Assembly: GCA_003248755.1 (NCBI GenBank)
Contig: QFQW01000038.1
Location: forward strand, 1 to 31,787
DNA from: Chryseobacterium sp.
GTDB taxonomy: Bacteria; Bacteroidota; Bacteroidia; Flavobacteriales; Weeksellaceae
Reading direction: 5' to 3'
DNA length: 31,787 nt
A program made the translations under genes and the position numbers. Shown here one piece after another: positions 4,530 to 13,095 of the stretch (the stretch's first letter is position 1; the number at the start of each line of letters is the position of its first letter). The notes beneath the pieces are model-generated. The model had not been told where the DNA came from and searched no databases. It saw only the letters and a list, made by a program, of their open reading frames with translations.

Positions 4530-5681
4530 ATGAAATTTAATTTTTTAAGAAAATCAAATAGAGTAGTAACCAACTACGAAGGTGAAAAGGCTTATACAAT
4601 GACGCCTGCCGAAGAACTATACAGTGCTGTTGTTACAACAGGATTATCAAACGCAACCTATGAAAAAGGAAATGACAGATTGGCGAGAATCCAATCTCTG
4701 ATTCAGAAAAACAACCCGGATTTCGTTGCGAAATTGGCAGTTTATGCAAGAAAAGATATGTATTTGCGTTCGATTCCGCTGGTTTTGACAACCGAATTGG
4801 CGAAGCAGACTTCAGGTACAGACTTGGTCAGCAGAACAGTTAACGGCGTTATCCAAAGAGCGGATGAAATCACAGAATTGTTGGCATATTACCAATTGGC
4901 AAACGAAAGAACAGATGCTAAAAAGTTGAACAGGCTTTCAAAACAAATCCAGAAAGGTTTGGTGAAATCTTTCAACAAATTTGATGAATACCAGTTCGCA
5001 AAATACAACAGAAAAGCGGAAGTCACTTTGAAAGATGCTTTGTTCCTGGTTCACCCAAAAGCAAAAGATGAAAATCAACAAGCAATTTTCAACAAAATCG
5101 TAAACGACTCGTTGGAAACACCTTACACCTGGGAAGTTGAACTTTCGGTTTTGGGTCAGACTAAATTTGCTGATGATGCTGAAAGAAAATCAGCTTTCAA
5201 AAACAAATGGGAAGAACTGATTTTCAGCAACAAATTGGGTTATATGGCAACATTGAGAAACCTTAGAAATATCTTGGAAGCCAACGTTTCTTCCGATGCG
5301 ATTTATAAAGTTTGCAATTATTTATCGGATGAAAAAGCGGTTAGAAACTCAAAACAATTGCCATTCAGATTTTTGTCAGCGTACAGAGAATTGAAAAACA
5401 TTGATTCAAAGTACATCTCATCAATCTTGGAAGCATTGGAAGATGCGGTGATGGTGAGTGCAATAAACATCAAAGGTTTCGGTTTCGATACTTCGGTTGT
5501 GATTGCGACAGACGTTTCTGGTTCGATGCAGAAAGCAATTTCTCCAAAATCTAAAGTGTTGTTGTACGATATTATATGTGCTCTTTGTTTTGTCATAATT
5601 TTCTGGGACAAAGATAAAAAATCGATGAAAACCTTGCAATACATTTATATTCAGGCAAAAGTTGTTTGGCTTGTTATATAA
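4530..5681 (+). CDS. rsr: Ro60/TROVE protein, N-terminal part with an unrelated C-terminal tail
   Basis: Residues 1-348 are a Ro60 (TROVE) protein: the HEAT-repeat ring region (MTPAEELYSAVVTTGLS, FVAKLAVYARKDMYLRSIPL, LKDALFLVHPKAKDENQQA, LGYMATLRNLRNIL) followed by the first half of the vWA domain with the metal-binding DVSGSM motif. After KVLLYDI (base 5573) the protein leaves the family and ends in a 35-residue tail with no resemblance. The rest of the vWA domain, including the TDTQ strand, is on the opposite strand at 1277-1750. The ring may still bind RNA, but the MIDAS site is incomplete. Ro60 scavenges misfolded or damaged RNA and is gated by Y RNA. An inversion is the simplest explanation; an assembly error is the main alternative. 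Confidence 0.9.
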   Translation: MKFNFLRKSNRVVTNYEGEKAYTMTPAEELYSAVVTTGLSNATYEKGNDRLARIQSLIQKNNPDFVAKLAVYARKDMYLRSIPLVLTTELAKQTSGTDLVSRTVNGVIQRADEITELLAYYQLANERTDAKKLNRLSKQIQKGLVKSFNKFDEYQFAKYNRKAEVTLKDALFLVHPKAKDENQQAIFNKIVNDSLETPYTWEVELSVLGQTKFADDAERKSAFKNKWEELIFSNKLGYMATLRNLRNILEANVSSDAIYKVCNYLSDEKAVRNSKQLPFRFLSAYRELKNIDSKYISSILEALEDAVMVSAINIKGFGFDTSVVIATDVSGSMQKAISPKSKVLLYDIICALCFVIIFWDKDKKSMKTLQYIYIQAKVVWLVI

Positions 5682-5791
5682 ATATTATGAGCTGGTGATG
5701 TGAGCAAACGGGTGATATCAATACTTTTTTAATTTTTGAATAACAAGTTCAGAAGTAAGAATCAGTAAGATTTTGAAATATTCCAAAAAAA

Positions 5792-5864
5792 CATTCAACG
5801 ACTCATTTTGCCCATTCAACGAAAAAAACATCAACTCAACACCTTTCCGACCGAACTTTACATC
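5792..5864 (+). promoter_or_regulatory. dps promoter with LytTR-type direct repeats
   Basis: CATTCAACGA occurs twice (5792-5801 and 5813-5822), a period of exactly 21 bp. The TTTACATCATC -7 region starts at 5857, 41 bp after the second TCAACGA. The same geometry occurs at 11083 and 11928. Two direct repeats two helical turns apart upstream of the core promoter is the known arrangement for LytTR regulators. Confidence 0.65.
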
Positions 5865-5896
5865 ATCAAAAAAGAACAACTTAAAATCTTATTATT

Positions 5897-6370
5897 ATGA
5901 AAACAAAAATCGGAATTACAGAAAAAAACACAGAAGCAGTTGCAGAACAATTGGCAAAACTTTTAGCTGATGAAACGCTTCTTTACATCAAAACAAGAAA
6001 CGCCCACTGGAATGTAACGGGAGATAATTTCCATGCCAACCACATCTTTTTCGAAGAGCAGTACAAACAATTGGATGAACTGATTGACAGCGTTGCAGAG
6101 CGTATGCGAAAAATTGGACATTATGCACCGGCAACGATGAAAGCTTACTTGGAATTGACTCATCTTACAGAATACAGCGACAGAACCAACGACGGTTTAG
6201 GCTATATGAAAGACCTGTTAAGTGACCATGAAAGCATTATTGAATTTCTAAGAGGAAATATCACCCCTTTTGCAGAAGAATACAAAGATTACGGAACCAG
6301 CGATTTCATTACAGGATTGATGGAAACCCACGAAGAGATGGCTTGGATGATACGTTCTTATTTCAGATAA
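5897..6370 (+). CDS. dps: Dps ferritin-like DNA-protection protein
   Basis: 157 residues, the usual Dps length. The inter-subunit ferroxidase ligands are all visible: His37 in NAHWNVTG, His49 in HANHIFF, Asp64 and Glu68 in LDELIDSVAERMR. Dps dodecamers oxidise Fe(II) with peroxide, store the iron and shield DNA under oxidative stress or starvation. The start at 5897 gives MKTKIGITEK, a common Flavobacteriia Dps N-terminus. It shares its promoter type with the operon encoding a bicupin and a peroxiredoxin, so a common stress signal is likely. A secreted hydrolase follows after 26 nt. Confidence 0.95.
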   Translation: MKTKIGITEKNTEAVAEQLAKLLADETLLYIKTRNAHWNVTGDNFHANHIFFEEQYKQLDELIDSVAERMRKIGHYAPATMKAYLELTHLTEYSDRTNDGLGYMKDLLSDHESIIEFLRGNITPFAEEYKDYGTSDFITGLMETHEEMAWMIRSYFR

Positions 6371-6396
6371 AAATTCATCATTTAAAAAGAAAAAAT

Positions 6397-7161
6397 ATGA
6401 AAACTATATCCAAACAGATTTTAGTCATATTCTTTATTGTCGGAGCTTTCGGAAGTTTTGTGTTTGGACAGAAAGCACCAGTAAAAAATATCGTTCTGGT
6501 ACACGGAGCTTTTGTAGACGGTTCCGGATGGGAAGGCGTTTACAAAGAACTTACCAAACAAGGATATCATGTTTCCGTGACTCAGCAGACCTTATTATCG
6601 TATGAAGATGACGTACAGCAGGTGAACAGAATTATCGACCAGCAGGACGGACCTTGCATTTTGGTAGGCCACAGTTATGGAGGAGCAATTATTACGACCG
6701 CCGGTAACAATCCGAAAGTTGCAGGACTGGTTTATCTCGCGGCTCATGCTCCGGATGAAAGAGAATCTGAGGCAGACAACGGAAAAAAATATCCATCAGC
6801 ATATAAATCTTTAATCAAAGGAAGCGATGGGTTCGATTATATCAATCCAGTCAACTTTCCGGCAGATTTTGCAGGTGGTGTAGCAAAAGAGAAGGCCGAT
6901 TTTATGGCTGTATCCCAAACACCGACAAAAGATTTGGTCTTTCACGCCATTATTCACAATCCTGCCTGGAAATTAAAACCGGTCTGGTATATGGTTGCTA
7001 AAGCAGATAAAATTATAAATCCGGATTTGGAACGTCTTTATGCAAAAAGAGCAAACAGTAGAAAAACAGTAGAAATCGAAGGAGCAAGCCACTGTGTTTT
7101 CATGACCCATCCGAAAGAAGCGGCTGAACTGATTATCGAAGCCAGCAAAGGAAGTCAGTAA
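6397..7161 (+). CDS. Secreted alpha/beta hydrolase
   Basis: 254 residues with a Sec signal peptide (MKTISKQILVIFFIVGAFGS, cleavage after about VFGQ). The catalytic triad reads clearly: nucleophile Ser93 in GHSYGG, acid in KADKIINP, His in GASHCVFMTHP. The oxyanion region is LVHGAFVDGSGW. It belongs to the AB_hydrolase_6-type esterases often annotated as salicylate esterase-like. The ATG at 6397 was chosen because it starts the signal peptide; the earlier in-frame start at 6343 overlaps dps. Expected location is periplasm. It probably shares the dps transcript. The substrate is unknown. Confidence 0.85.
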   Translation: MKTISKQILVIFFIVGAFGSFVFGQKAPVKNIVLVHGAFVDGSGWEGVYKELTKQGYHVSVTQQTLLSYEDDVQQVNRIIDQQDGPCILVGHSYGGAIITTAGNNPKVAGLVYLAAHAPDERESEADNGKKYPSAYKSLIKGSDGFDYINPVNFPADFAGGVAKEKADFMAVSQTPTKDLVFHAIIHNPAWKLKPVWYMVAKADKIINPDLERLYAKRANSRKTVEIEGASHCVFMTHPKEAAELIIEASKGSQ

Positions 7162-7207
7162 AATTAATTCGTTTTCTGTAGACAAATATTCGAAAATAAT
7201 TATGTAG

Positions 7208-7215
7208 TATATTTG
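7208..7215 (+). promoter_or_regulatory. -7 box of the LytTR regulator gene
   Basis: TATATTTG matches TAnnTTTG exactly, 24 nt before the ATG at 7240. No clear LytTR repeats are seen here, so autoregulation is not evident. Confidence 0.5.
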
Positions 7216-7239
7216 TGTAAATCATAAATAACTATCCCT

Positions 7240-7935
7240 ATGAAAGCTCTCATCGTCGATGACAACGACATTGCAAGAACAACATTATCTCATTTGGCAA
7301 AACAGGTTCCGAATCTCACGATTGCCAGCGAATTTTCCAATGCCATTGAGGCTTACAACCACTTGCAGTCCAATCACGTCGATTTGATTTTTCTCGATAT
7401 AGAAATGCCGGAAATGACTGGTATCGAACTTACTAAAAATCTTTCCGGAAAAGAAGTAATCATAATTTTTACAACTTCTAATAAAGAATATGCCCTGGAA
7501 GCTTTCGAGCTCAACATCGCAGATTATCTTCTGAAACCTGTGATGCCCGCAAGGTTTTTACAGGCGGTAAGCAAAGCGCAGGCGATTCTGGAAAGCCGGA
7601 AAGAGAATGTTGAAGTTACCAAAGACGAGTTCCTTTTCGTGCGAGATTCCAATATTACAAGGCGATTGAAGCTGGATGATATTTTGTATGCCGAAGCGAT
7701 GGGCGATTATGTAAAATTCTACACCCGGGAAAAAATGTTTGCCATCCACGGAAAGATGAAAACGGCCGAAGAGCGTCTCCCAAAAGACCATTTCATACGG
7801 GTTCATCGGTCTTACATCGTATCTGTCGGTAAGATAGATACGCTTCAGGACGGTGGAATTATGATTAACGGAAAATTCATTCCCGTTGCAGATGCGTACA
7901 GAAAAGCGCTCAATACAAGAATGAATGTCTTTTAG
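7240..7935 (+). CDS. LytTR-family response regulator
   Basis: 231 residues. The N-terminal receiver domain (1-120) has the acidic pair in IVDDND, phospho-acceptor Asp53 in FLDIEMPE, the switch residue in FTTSN and Lys in LLKPV. The C-terminal LytTR DNA-binding domain (about 130-231) has ILYAEAMGDYVKFYT, FIRVHRSYIVSVGKI and GKFIPVADAYRKAL. LytTR proteins bind pairs of short direct repeats. Three promoters in this window with such repeats (5792, 11083, 11928) are its best candidate targets. The kinase gene follows after a 260-nt gap filled by an intergenic repeat. Confidence 0.95.
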   Translation: MKALIVDDNDIARTTLSHLAKQVPNLTIASEFSNAIEAYNHLQSNHVDLIFLDIEMPEMTGIELTKNLSGKEVIIIFTTSNKEYALEAFELNIADYLLKPVMPARFLQAVSKAQAILESRKENVEVTKDEFLFVRDSNITRRLKLDDILYAEAMGDYVKFYTREKMFAIHGKMKTAEERLPKDHFIRVHRSYIVSVGKIDTLQDGGIMINGKFIPVADAYRKALNTRMNVF

Positions 7936-8004
7936 AATTTTAATTTTTATTTGACTAAGTCGAACCACCTTGTTAGGTTTGGGCAGCTTAATCCGTCTGG
8001 AGTT

Positions 8005-8161
8005 TATCCTGAGCTTGTTGAAGGGCTCCCAATTGTCACTCTGAGGCTCTTGAAGAGTCCGCTCAAGCCGGGCTGCGACAATTCGCTGTTCCAATTGCAA
8101 TTCAAGAATTCCCCTCCTTTGGAGGGGTGGCGAAAATTCAAAGAATTTTTGACGGGGTGGT
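8005..8161. repeat. REP-like palindromic intergenic repeats
   Basis: Several short palindromic units are packed between the regulator and kinase genes: TCCTGAGCTTGTTGAAGGG, a related CTCTGAGGCTCTTGAAGAG unit, and a unit with hairpins CCCCTCC/GGAGGGG (8111-8127) and AAAATTC/GAATTTT (8133-8149) followed by GACGGGGTGGTC. From memory, the last is a widespread intergenic repeat in Flavobacteriia. It rules out the GTG at 8127 as kinase start. Confidence 0.65.
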
Positions 8162-8195
8162 CAACAACAATTTTAAAGTCAAACTTAATAGACTT

Positions 8196-10409
8196 ATGAA
8201 AAAAATATCCTCGGTAATGGACAACAGGAGATTCAGTTATTTTATCATCCTCACATTTATTGCGGGTTCTCTCCTATTGATAGCGGTTCAAATCAATTCA
8301 GCTCAAAATACGAAGGAACTTATCCGAAATAATAATAAGCTTCTCAACGAATTACGTTCGAGCAATCATCTTCGTGAAATCGACCGTGATATTTTGGGCG
8401 TTGAAAGCCGAATCCGGGCTTCTATTGCAACCAATGACACGACTCATCTCGAAGGAATTGACCAAAAAATCAATCAGATAGAAAACTTTCTCGATTCATT
8501 ATCAAAGGACAATGCAGATGATGTTGAGGAAAAATTAATTCACAGATTGAGCGTTCTTGCGATGGAAAAGAAAACAACCAAGGACAAATTGTTACTTCGT
8601 TATCACACCCTCGGAAATATGGATGACAATACTTCCATTGCCAATCCGAGAGCCAGAAATATATCCAATGAAATCACAACGATAACCGCAAAAATCTACG
8701 AAAGCCGCAAGCTTCATATGGTGGACCTCAGCAAAAAGACCGAAACCATGGGACAAAAAGCAAGGTTATATGATATTTCTTTATTGATTCTTTTGATTTT
8801 AAGCGGTTCGGTGGTTGGATATCATATTCTTCGCCAGTTCAGACGTCAGCAATTATTGATTCAGGAATTGGATGTAGCGGAAAAAAAGGCTTCGGTTGCA
8901 GCACAAACGAAAGAGAATTTCCTTGCCAATATGAGCCACGAAATCAGAACACCTCTGAGCGGAATTCTCGGCTTTACCAACCTTTTACAGAAAAGATCTC
9001 TGGACGAGACTTCGAAAGAGTTTGTATCATCCATTCAGCATTCCGGGGAAAATCTGATGGCGATTATCAATGATATTCTGGATTTATCAAAAATCGAAGC
9101 TGGAATGATGCGCATCACCAAAGGAATATTCAGCATCAATGGATTGGTGAATTCTGTCGAAACGTTTTTTGTGGAACGCGCCAAAGAAAAAGGATTGACG
9201 ATTTCCAGCAAAATAGATTCGTCCATTCCTGATACTTTGAACGGTGATGCAACAAGATTAACTCAAATTTTAGTCAACCTCATCGGAAACGCCATCAAAT
9301 TTACCCATCACGGAAATATCAGTATCGAAATTTACAATAAACAACAGACAGAAAATGAAGTCATTGTCGGTTTTAAAGTCTCAGATACAGGCATTGGAAT
9401 TGATAAAGAAAAGCTCAGCGAGGTTTTTGAGAGATTCAACCAGGGAGAAGATTCGACGACGAGAAATTACGGCGGAACAGGACTTGGTTTATCTATTGTG
9501 AAAAGTTTAATTCAATTGCAAAACGGTGATATTGAAGTAATAAGCGAACAGGGAAAAGGCACGACTTTTCATTTTTTCATTCCTTATGCGATTGCAAAAG
9601 AACAGCTTAAAGTAGCGCCTGCCGTTGACATCAATTATTTCAAAGATAAATCGAACGCACCTCTGAAAGTTTTAATTGTAGATGATAACGCTATCAATCA
9701 AAGCCTGATGAAACATCTTCTGTCGCAATGGAACATTGATTATGACATCGCAAACAACGGTCTGGAAGCCGTGGAATTTCTAAGAAATAACGATTGTGAT
9801 TTGGTTTTAATGGACATTCAGATGCCACAAATGGACGGTTATGCTGCAACACAAAAAATCCGTGAAGAACTAAAGCTTGATATTCCGATTATCGCAATGA
9901 CAGCGCACGCTTTGGCTGGTGAACGGGAAAGATACATGAGCCGTGGCATGAATGAATATATTTCAAAACCCGTCAATGAAGATGAATTATTCAAGCTAAT
10001 TTCAAATTTCGGATTAAAAGAAACCAAAAAAACCGAAACGAAAACGGAGAAAACCGTCTCTGAATATGAGTTCATCGACCTTACTTATATGAAATCCATT
10101 AGCAATGGAGATAAAGATTTTGAAAAGACAGTGACACAACAGTTTTTGGATAAAGTCCCGATTCATTTGCAGGAACTAAAAATAGCTTATGAAAACAAAG
10201 ATTTTAAATTGCTGAAATTAAGAGCGCACGATTTGAAATCGAGTGTGGCAATCATAGGATTACTTCCTTTTCTGGAGGAAAAACTGAACATTTTGGAATT
10301 AACAAACGAAGAAAATCCAATATCAAAACAGACTTTGGAAGAAACAGAAAATATTTTGCTGAAATCTCTTTTTGAAAGCAAATTATTTCTGGAATCTATC
10401 AATAACTGA
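8196..10409 (+). CDS. Hybrid sensor histidine kinase with receiver and HPt domains
   Basis: 737 residues from the ATG at 8196. TM1 is at about 14-31, an extracytoplasmic four-helix-type sensor follows (about 35-190), then TM2 (LLILLILSGSVVGYHIL). HisKA has the phospho-acceptor His248 in ANMSHEIRTPLSG. HATPase shows the N box NLIGNAIKF, DTGIGID and GGTGLGLSIVKS. The receiver has Asp540 in LMDIQMPQMDGY. The C-terminal HPt domain has His678 in RAHDLKSSV. It is an inner-membrane kinase with an internal His-Asp-His phosphorelay whose end point is plausibly the adjacent LytTR regulator. The signal is unknown; the sensor has no recognisable ligand domain. Confidence 0.95.
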   Translation: MKKISSVMDNRRFSYFIILTFIAGSLLLIAVQINSAQNTKELIRNNNKLLNELRSSNHLREIDRDILGVESRIRASIATNDTTHLEGIDQKINQIENFLDSLSKDNADDVEEKLIHRLSVLAMEKKTTKDKLLLRYHTLGNMDDNTSIANPRARNISNEITTITAKIYESRKLHMVDLSKKTETMGQKARLYDISLLILLILSGSVVGYHILRQFRRQQLLIQELDVAEKKASVAAQTKENFLANMSHEIRTPLSGILGFTNLLQKRSLDETSKEFVSSIQHSGENLMAIINDILDLSKIEAGMMRITKGIFSINGLVNSVETFFVERAKEKGLTISSKIDSSIPDTLNGDATRLTQILVNLIGNAIKFTHHGNISIEIYNKQQTENEVIVGFKVSDTGIGIDKEKLSEVFERFNQGEDSTTRNYGGTGLGLSIVKSLIQLQNGDIEVISEQGKGTTFHFFIPYAIAKEQLKVAPAVDINYFKDKSNAPLKVLIVDDNAINQSLMKHLLSQWNIDYDIANNGLEAVEFLRNNDCDLVLMDIQMPQMDGYAATQKIREELKLDIPIIAMTAHALAGERERYMSRGMNEYISKPVNEDELFKLISNFGLKETKKTETKTEKTVSEYEFIDLTYMKSISNGDKDFEKTVTQQFLDKVPIHLQELKIAYENKDFKLLKLRAHDLKSSVAIIGLLPFLEEKLNILELTNEENPISKQTLEETENILLKSLFESKLFLESINN

Positions 10410-10432
10410 ATCTATTAAAAACCAAATTTATT

Positions 10433-10984
10433 ATGGAAACTCAGGGTGCATCTGTTGTTATTACCCATCATATTCTCAAGGGAAAACAGCCGGAATATGA
10501 AAAATGGCTGGACGAAATCATGCCCATTGCCAAAAATGCAGAAGGTTTTATCGATTGGCAGGTGGTTCGCCCGATTCCGAATCTCACGTTTGTTTATACG
10601 GTTATTATCCGTTTTGATACCATCGAGCATCTCAGAAACTGGATGGAATCGGATGCCAGAAGACAATTGATTGAAAAAGCACATGCCTTATTTACAAAGA
10701 AAGACAATTACGAAATCAAATCCGGTCTGGATTTTCTTTTCTACGGCGAAAAAACAGATGTGAAAACGCCTGTTCGGTGGAAACAGTATCTGGCAACGTG
10801 GTCTGCCATCTTTCCTTTGTCACTTTTGATGCAATTGGTTTTGTTGCCATTTTTAAGGCAGCTTGGCATCCCTGCCAATCGCTATTCTGACACTTTAATA
10901 AGCACAGGCTGTCTGGTTTTTCTGGTCATTTTTGTAGTGATGCCGAATTATACGAAACTGATTAGGAAATGGCTTTTTAAATAA
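10433..10984 (+). CDS. ABM-domain protein with C-terminal membrane segments
   Basis: 183 residues. Residues 1-95 are an antibiotic biosynthesis monooxygenase (ABM) fold: VVITHHILKGKQPEYEKWLDEI, AEGFIDWQVVRP, FDTIEHLRNWMES. Two membrane helices follow (AIFPLSLLMQLVLLPFLRQL and STGCLVFLVIFVVMP). This ABM plus two-helix form is a known family annotated only as antibiotic biosynthesis monooxygenase; enzymatic activity is unproven. It begins 23 nt after the kinase gene and probably belongs to the same transcript. A terminator follows. Confidence 0.8.
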   Translation: METQGASVVITHHILKGKQPEYEKWLDEIMPIAKNAEGFIDWQVVRPIPNLTFVYTVIIRFDTIEHLRNWMESDARRQLIEKAHALFTKKDNYEIKSGLDFLFYGEKTDVKTPVRWKQYLATWSAIFPLSLLMQLVLLPFLRQLGIPANRYSDTLISTGCLVFLVIFVVMPNYTKLIRKWLFK

Positions 10985-11011
10985 TATAATTACCATCAAT
11001 TTATAACTAAG

Positions 11012-11040
11012 AATCACTGTAAAAATGCAGTGATTTTTTA
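11012..11040 (+). terminator. Rho-independent terminator
   Basis: AATCACTG (11012-11019) pairs with CAGTGATT (11028-11035), followed by T-rich sequence. It ends the kinase/ABM transcript. Confidence 0.75.
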
Positions 11041-11082
11041 TTTTACAGACAATTTCAGTTTACAAAATTTCATCATACTAAT

Positions 11083-11152
11083 TTAACGATACTTTTCGCC
11101 TGTTCACCGAACTTCGGTAGATTTCCCAGTGAGTTGTCTGTAGCTTTACATC
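11083..11152 (+). promoter_or_regulatory. LytTR-type promoter of the 11187 gene
   Basis: Repeats TTAACGA (11083-11089) and TCACCGA (11104-11110) have a 21-bp period, and TTTACATCATT starts at 11145, 41 bp after the second repeat. The -7 box reads TAGCTTTA. Confidence 0.65.
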
Positions 11153-11186
11153 ATTAAATTAATACAAACAATTAAACAAAAACATT

Positions 11187-11744
11187 ATGGAAATTCTACA
11201 AACACCAGAAAATGCATTGTCTCACTCAAGTGTAACTGCAATCATTAACGCACCATTCGAAAAAGTTAACATCGCAGATTGGTTATTAAACTTACCAGAT
11301 GCCGAATATCAAAGATGCTCAACCCAGCACATCGGAGCCGCTATTTCTACTACTTTTGATGGCGAACCGGTTTCGCTAAATGTTGAAACAATCGGAGACG
11401 CTTTGATGGTTCAGCATTATGTAGCGACCGTGTATCGTCCTGATTACTGCAGAATGTTATCAATTTCAGATTCAATTACCAAAAACGGAAGAACAAAAGT
11501 TCAGGTTTTATGGGAACTAAAAGCGACAAAAATTGATGATAATACGACCTTGTACACCAATGAAATCCACGCAACCGCAACTCCGGAAATGTTCGAATAT
11601 TTGAAAGAGCACAATATTAATCTTGCAGATGCCGCAGCCTCAAGACAAGCCGCATCCGACGCCCACAACCACGAGGAAACGCCCAACTTTGCAAAAAGTA
11701 TCGAAAATAAAGCTTTGACAGGCAAATACAATCAGCCTTTTTAA
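11187..11744 (+). CDS. Conserved hypothetical protein, possibly SRPBCC/START-like
   Basis: 185 residues, soluble, no signal peptide. The opening SSVTAIINAPFEKVNIADWLLNLPDAEYQRC resembles the start of SRPBCC/START-type ligand-binding folds (strand, then helix), but I cannot place it in a named family with confidence. The tail is rich in Ala, Ser, Asn and His (AASRQAASDAHNHEE) and looks flexible. It stands alone between two terminators with its own LytTR-type promoter, like dps and the bicupin operon, so a stress-related role is inferred from regulation only. Confidence 0.7.
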   Translation: MEILQTPENALSHSSVTAIINAPFEKVNIADWLLNLPDAEYQRCSTQHIGAAISTTFDGEPVSLNVETIGDALMVQHYVATVYRPDYCRMLSISDSITKNGRTKVQVLWELKATKIDDNTTLYTNEIHATATPEMFEYLKEHNINLADAAASRQAASDAHNHEETPNFAKSIENKALTGKYNQPF

Positions 11745-11770
11745 AATCAGCAATACATATATTTTATTAA

Positions 11771-11798
11771 AATCATTGGTTTGTCCAGTGATTTTTTT
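11771..11798 (+). terminator. Rho-independent terminator
   Basis: AATCATTGG (11771-11779) pairs with CCAGTGATT (11785-11793, one G-T), followed by a T-run. Confidence 0.75.
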
Positions 11799-11927
11799 GG
11801 TTTAAAAACAACTGTGAATCAATAATTATCAGGGTTCCTACGGAACTCGCCACAATTATTTGTTATTCTATTAAAAGAATGCTCCTACGAAGCTGAAAAA
11901 ATATCATCATCTTTTATATCATAAAAC

Positions 11928-11997
11928 TCAACGATTCATTTTGCCCATTCACCGAATGAGGTCTCAAAAACCGCTGTTTCAGGACTAATTTTACAAT
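11928..11997 (+). promoter_or_regulatory. LytTR-type promoter of the bicupin operon
   Basis: Repeats TCAACGA (11928-11934) and TCACCGA (11949-11955) have a 21-bp period, and TTTACAAT starts at 11990, 41 bp after the second repeat. The sequence between the repeats (TTCATTTTGCCCA) is nearly identical to the dps promoter. Confidence 0.65.
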
Positions 11998-12043
11998 AGA
12001 AATAAAGACAAAACCATATTAACAATCACTAAAAAATAATATT

Positions 12044-13090
12044 ATGAAAACAGAATCTTTGAGTTTCAAATACGAATTAGAAAAACAAATACCCCGCACC
12101 AATGACGGTGGAACTACAAGAGGCGCTTCTGTAAAAGATTTCCCCGCTTCTATCGGTATTGCAGGAGTTTCTATGAGACTGCAACCCGGAAGTATGAGAG
12201 AATTGCACTGGCACGCCAACGCTGCGGAATGGGCCTATGTGATTTCGGGAACGGTTCGTACGACGATTATTCATCCTGACGGAAAAAGTTATACCGATAA
12301 TTTCGAGCCGGGCGATGTCTGGTATTTCCCCAAAGGATACGGGCACTCGATTCAGGCGACAGGAACGGAAGAATGTCATTTTATTCTGATATTTGATAAC
12401 GGTAATTTTTCCGAAGACCATACCTTCAGTGTTACAGATTTTGTATCAAGTGTACCACCGGAAATTGCAGCTCAAAACTTAGGATTAACGCTTGAAGAAG
12501 TGGCAGTGTTACCACAAAAAGAAGCGTATTTCGCCGCAGGAATTGTTCCGGATGAATTATCCTTCAATGCCACGGCAAGACCTGAAGAATCTGATATTGA
12601 ATTAACTAATCTTCACCGTTATCCTTTGCATTCTCAACAGCCGAGAATCATTCCCGGAGGTGGTTTGCAGAGATTGGTGACGAGTAAAGAGTTTCCCATC
12701 AGCAAAACAATGGCTGGTTCTGTTCTGGAACTGCAACCCGGCGCTCTGAGAGAAATGCACTGGCATCCTAATGCTGATGAATGGCAGTATTTTATTTCGG
12801 GACAAGCGGAAATGTCGGTTTTCCTTGCAGAAGGTACGATTGTTACAGAGCAGTTTAATGCAGGTGACGTCGGTTATGTTCCGATGGGAGCCGGACATTA
12901 CATCAAAAATACAGGCGACACGGTTTGTAAAGTATTAATTGGATTCAATAGTGGAACATATGAATCCATTGATTTAAGCGAATGGCTGGCCGGAAATCCT
13001 AAAGATGTTGTAGTAACCAATTTAGGTTTGAAGGAAGGTGAGATTGAGAAATTCCCTTCGAAAAAAGTATTCATTCAACCTGAAAAATAA
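12044..13090 (+). CDS. Bicupin, oxalate decarboxylase family
   Basis: 348 residues with two cupin domains. Domain 1 has metal ligands His55, His57 and Glu62 in ELHWHANAAEWAYV and the second motif with PKGYGHSIQ. Domain 2 has His239, His241 and Glu246 in EMHWHPNADEWQYF and PMGAGHYIK. This double Mn-site arrangement and PGSMRELHWH are characteristic of oxalate decarboxylase/OxdC-like bicupins, which convert oxalate to formate and CO2. There is no signal peptide. It is first in a tight four-gene operon (gaps of 5, 5 and 2 nt) with a DUF1275 membrane protein and two thiol-redox proteins, under the dps-type promoter. Oxalate as substrate is likely, not proven. Confidence 0.9.
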   Translation: MKTESLSFKYELEKQIPRTNDGGTTRGASVKDFPASIGIAGVSMRLQPGSMRELHWHANAAEWAYVISGTVRTTIIHPDGKSYTDNFEPGDVWYFPKGYGHSIQATGTEECHFILIFDNGNFSEDHTFSVTDFVSSVPPEIAAQNLGLTLEEVAVLPQKEAYFAAGIVPDELSFNATARPEESDIELTNLHRYPLHSQQPRIIPGGGLQRLVTSKEFPISKTMAGSVLELQPGALREMHWHPNADEWQYFISGQAEMSVFLAEGTIVTEQFNAGDVGYVPMGAGHYIKNTGDTVCKVLIGFNSGTYESIDLSEWLAGNPKDVVVTNLGLKEGEIEKFPSKKVFIQPEK

Positions 13091-13095
13091 CGGTT

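Noticed and set aside
1740..5580. Inverted repeats or recombinase sites at the two inversion points
   Set aside because: Comparing both breakpoint sequences by eye gave only a few scattered matching bases, so no site-specific system can be claimed.
5421..5644. Minus-strand frames opposite the Ro60 gene as a separate gene
   Set aside because: They are antisense to clearly conserved Ro60 coding sequence. Only the part beyond 5573 is considered, as a possible remnant.
8127..8195. Upstream GTG start for the histidine kinase
   Set aside because: It falls inside the palindromic intergenic repeat; the ATG at 8196 gives a normal N-terminus with the first membrane helix.
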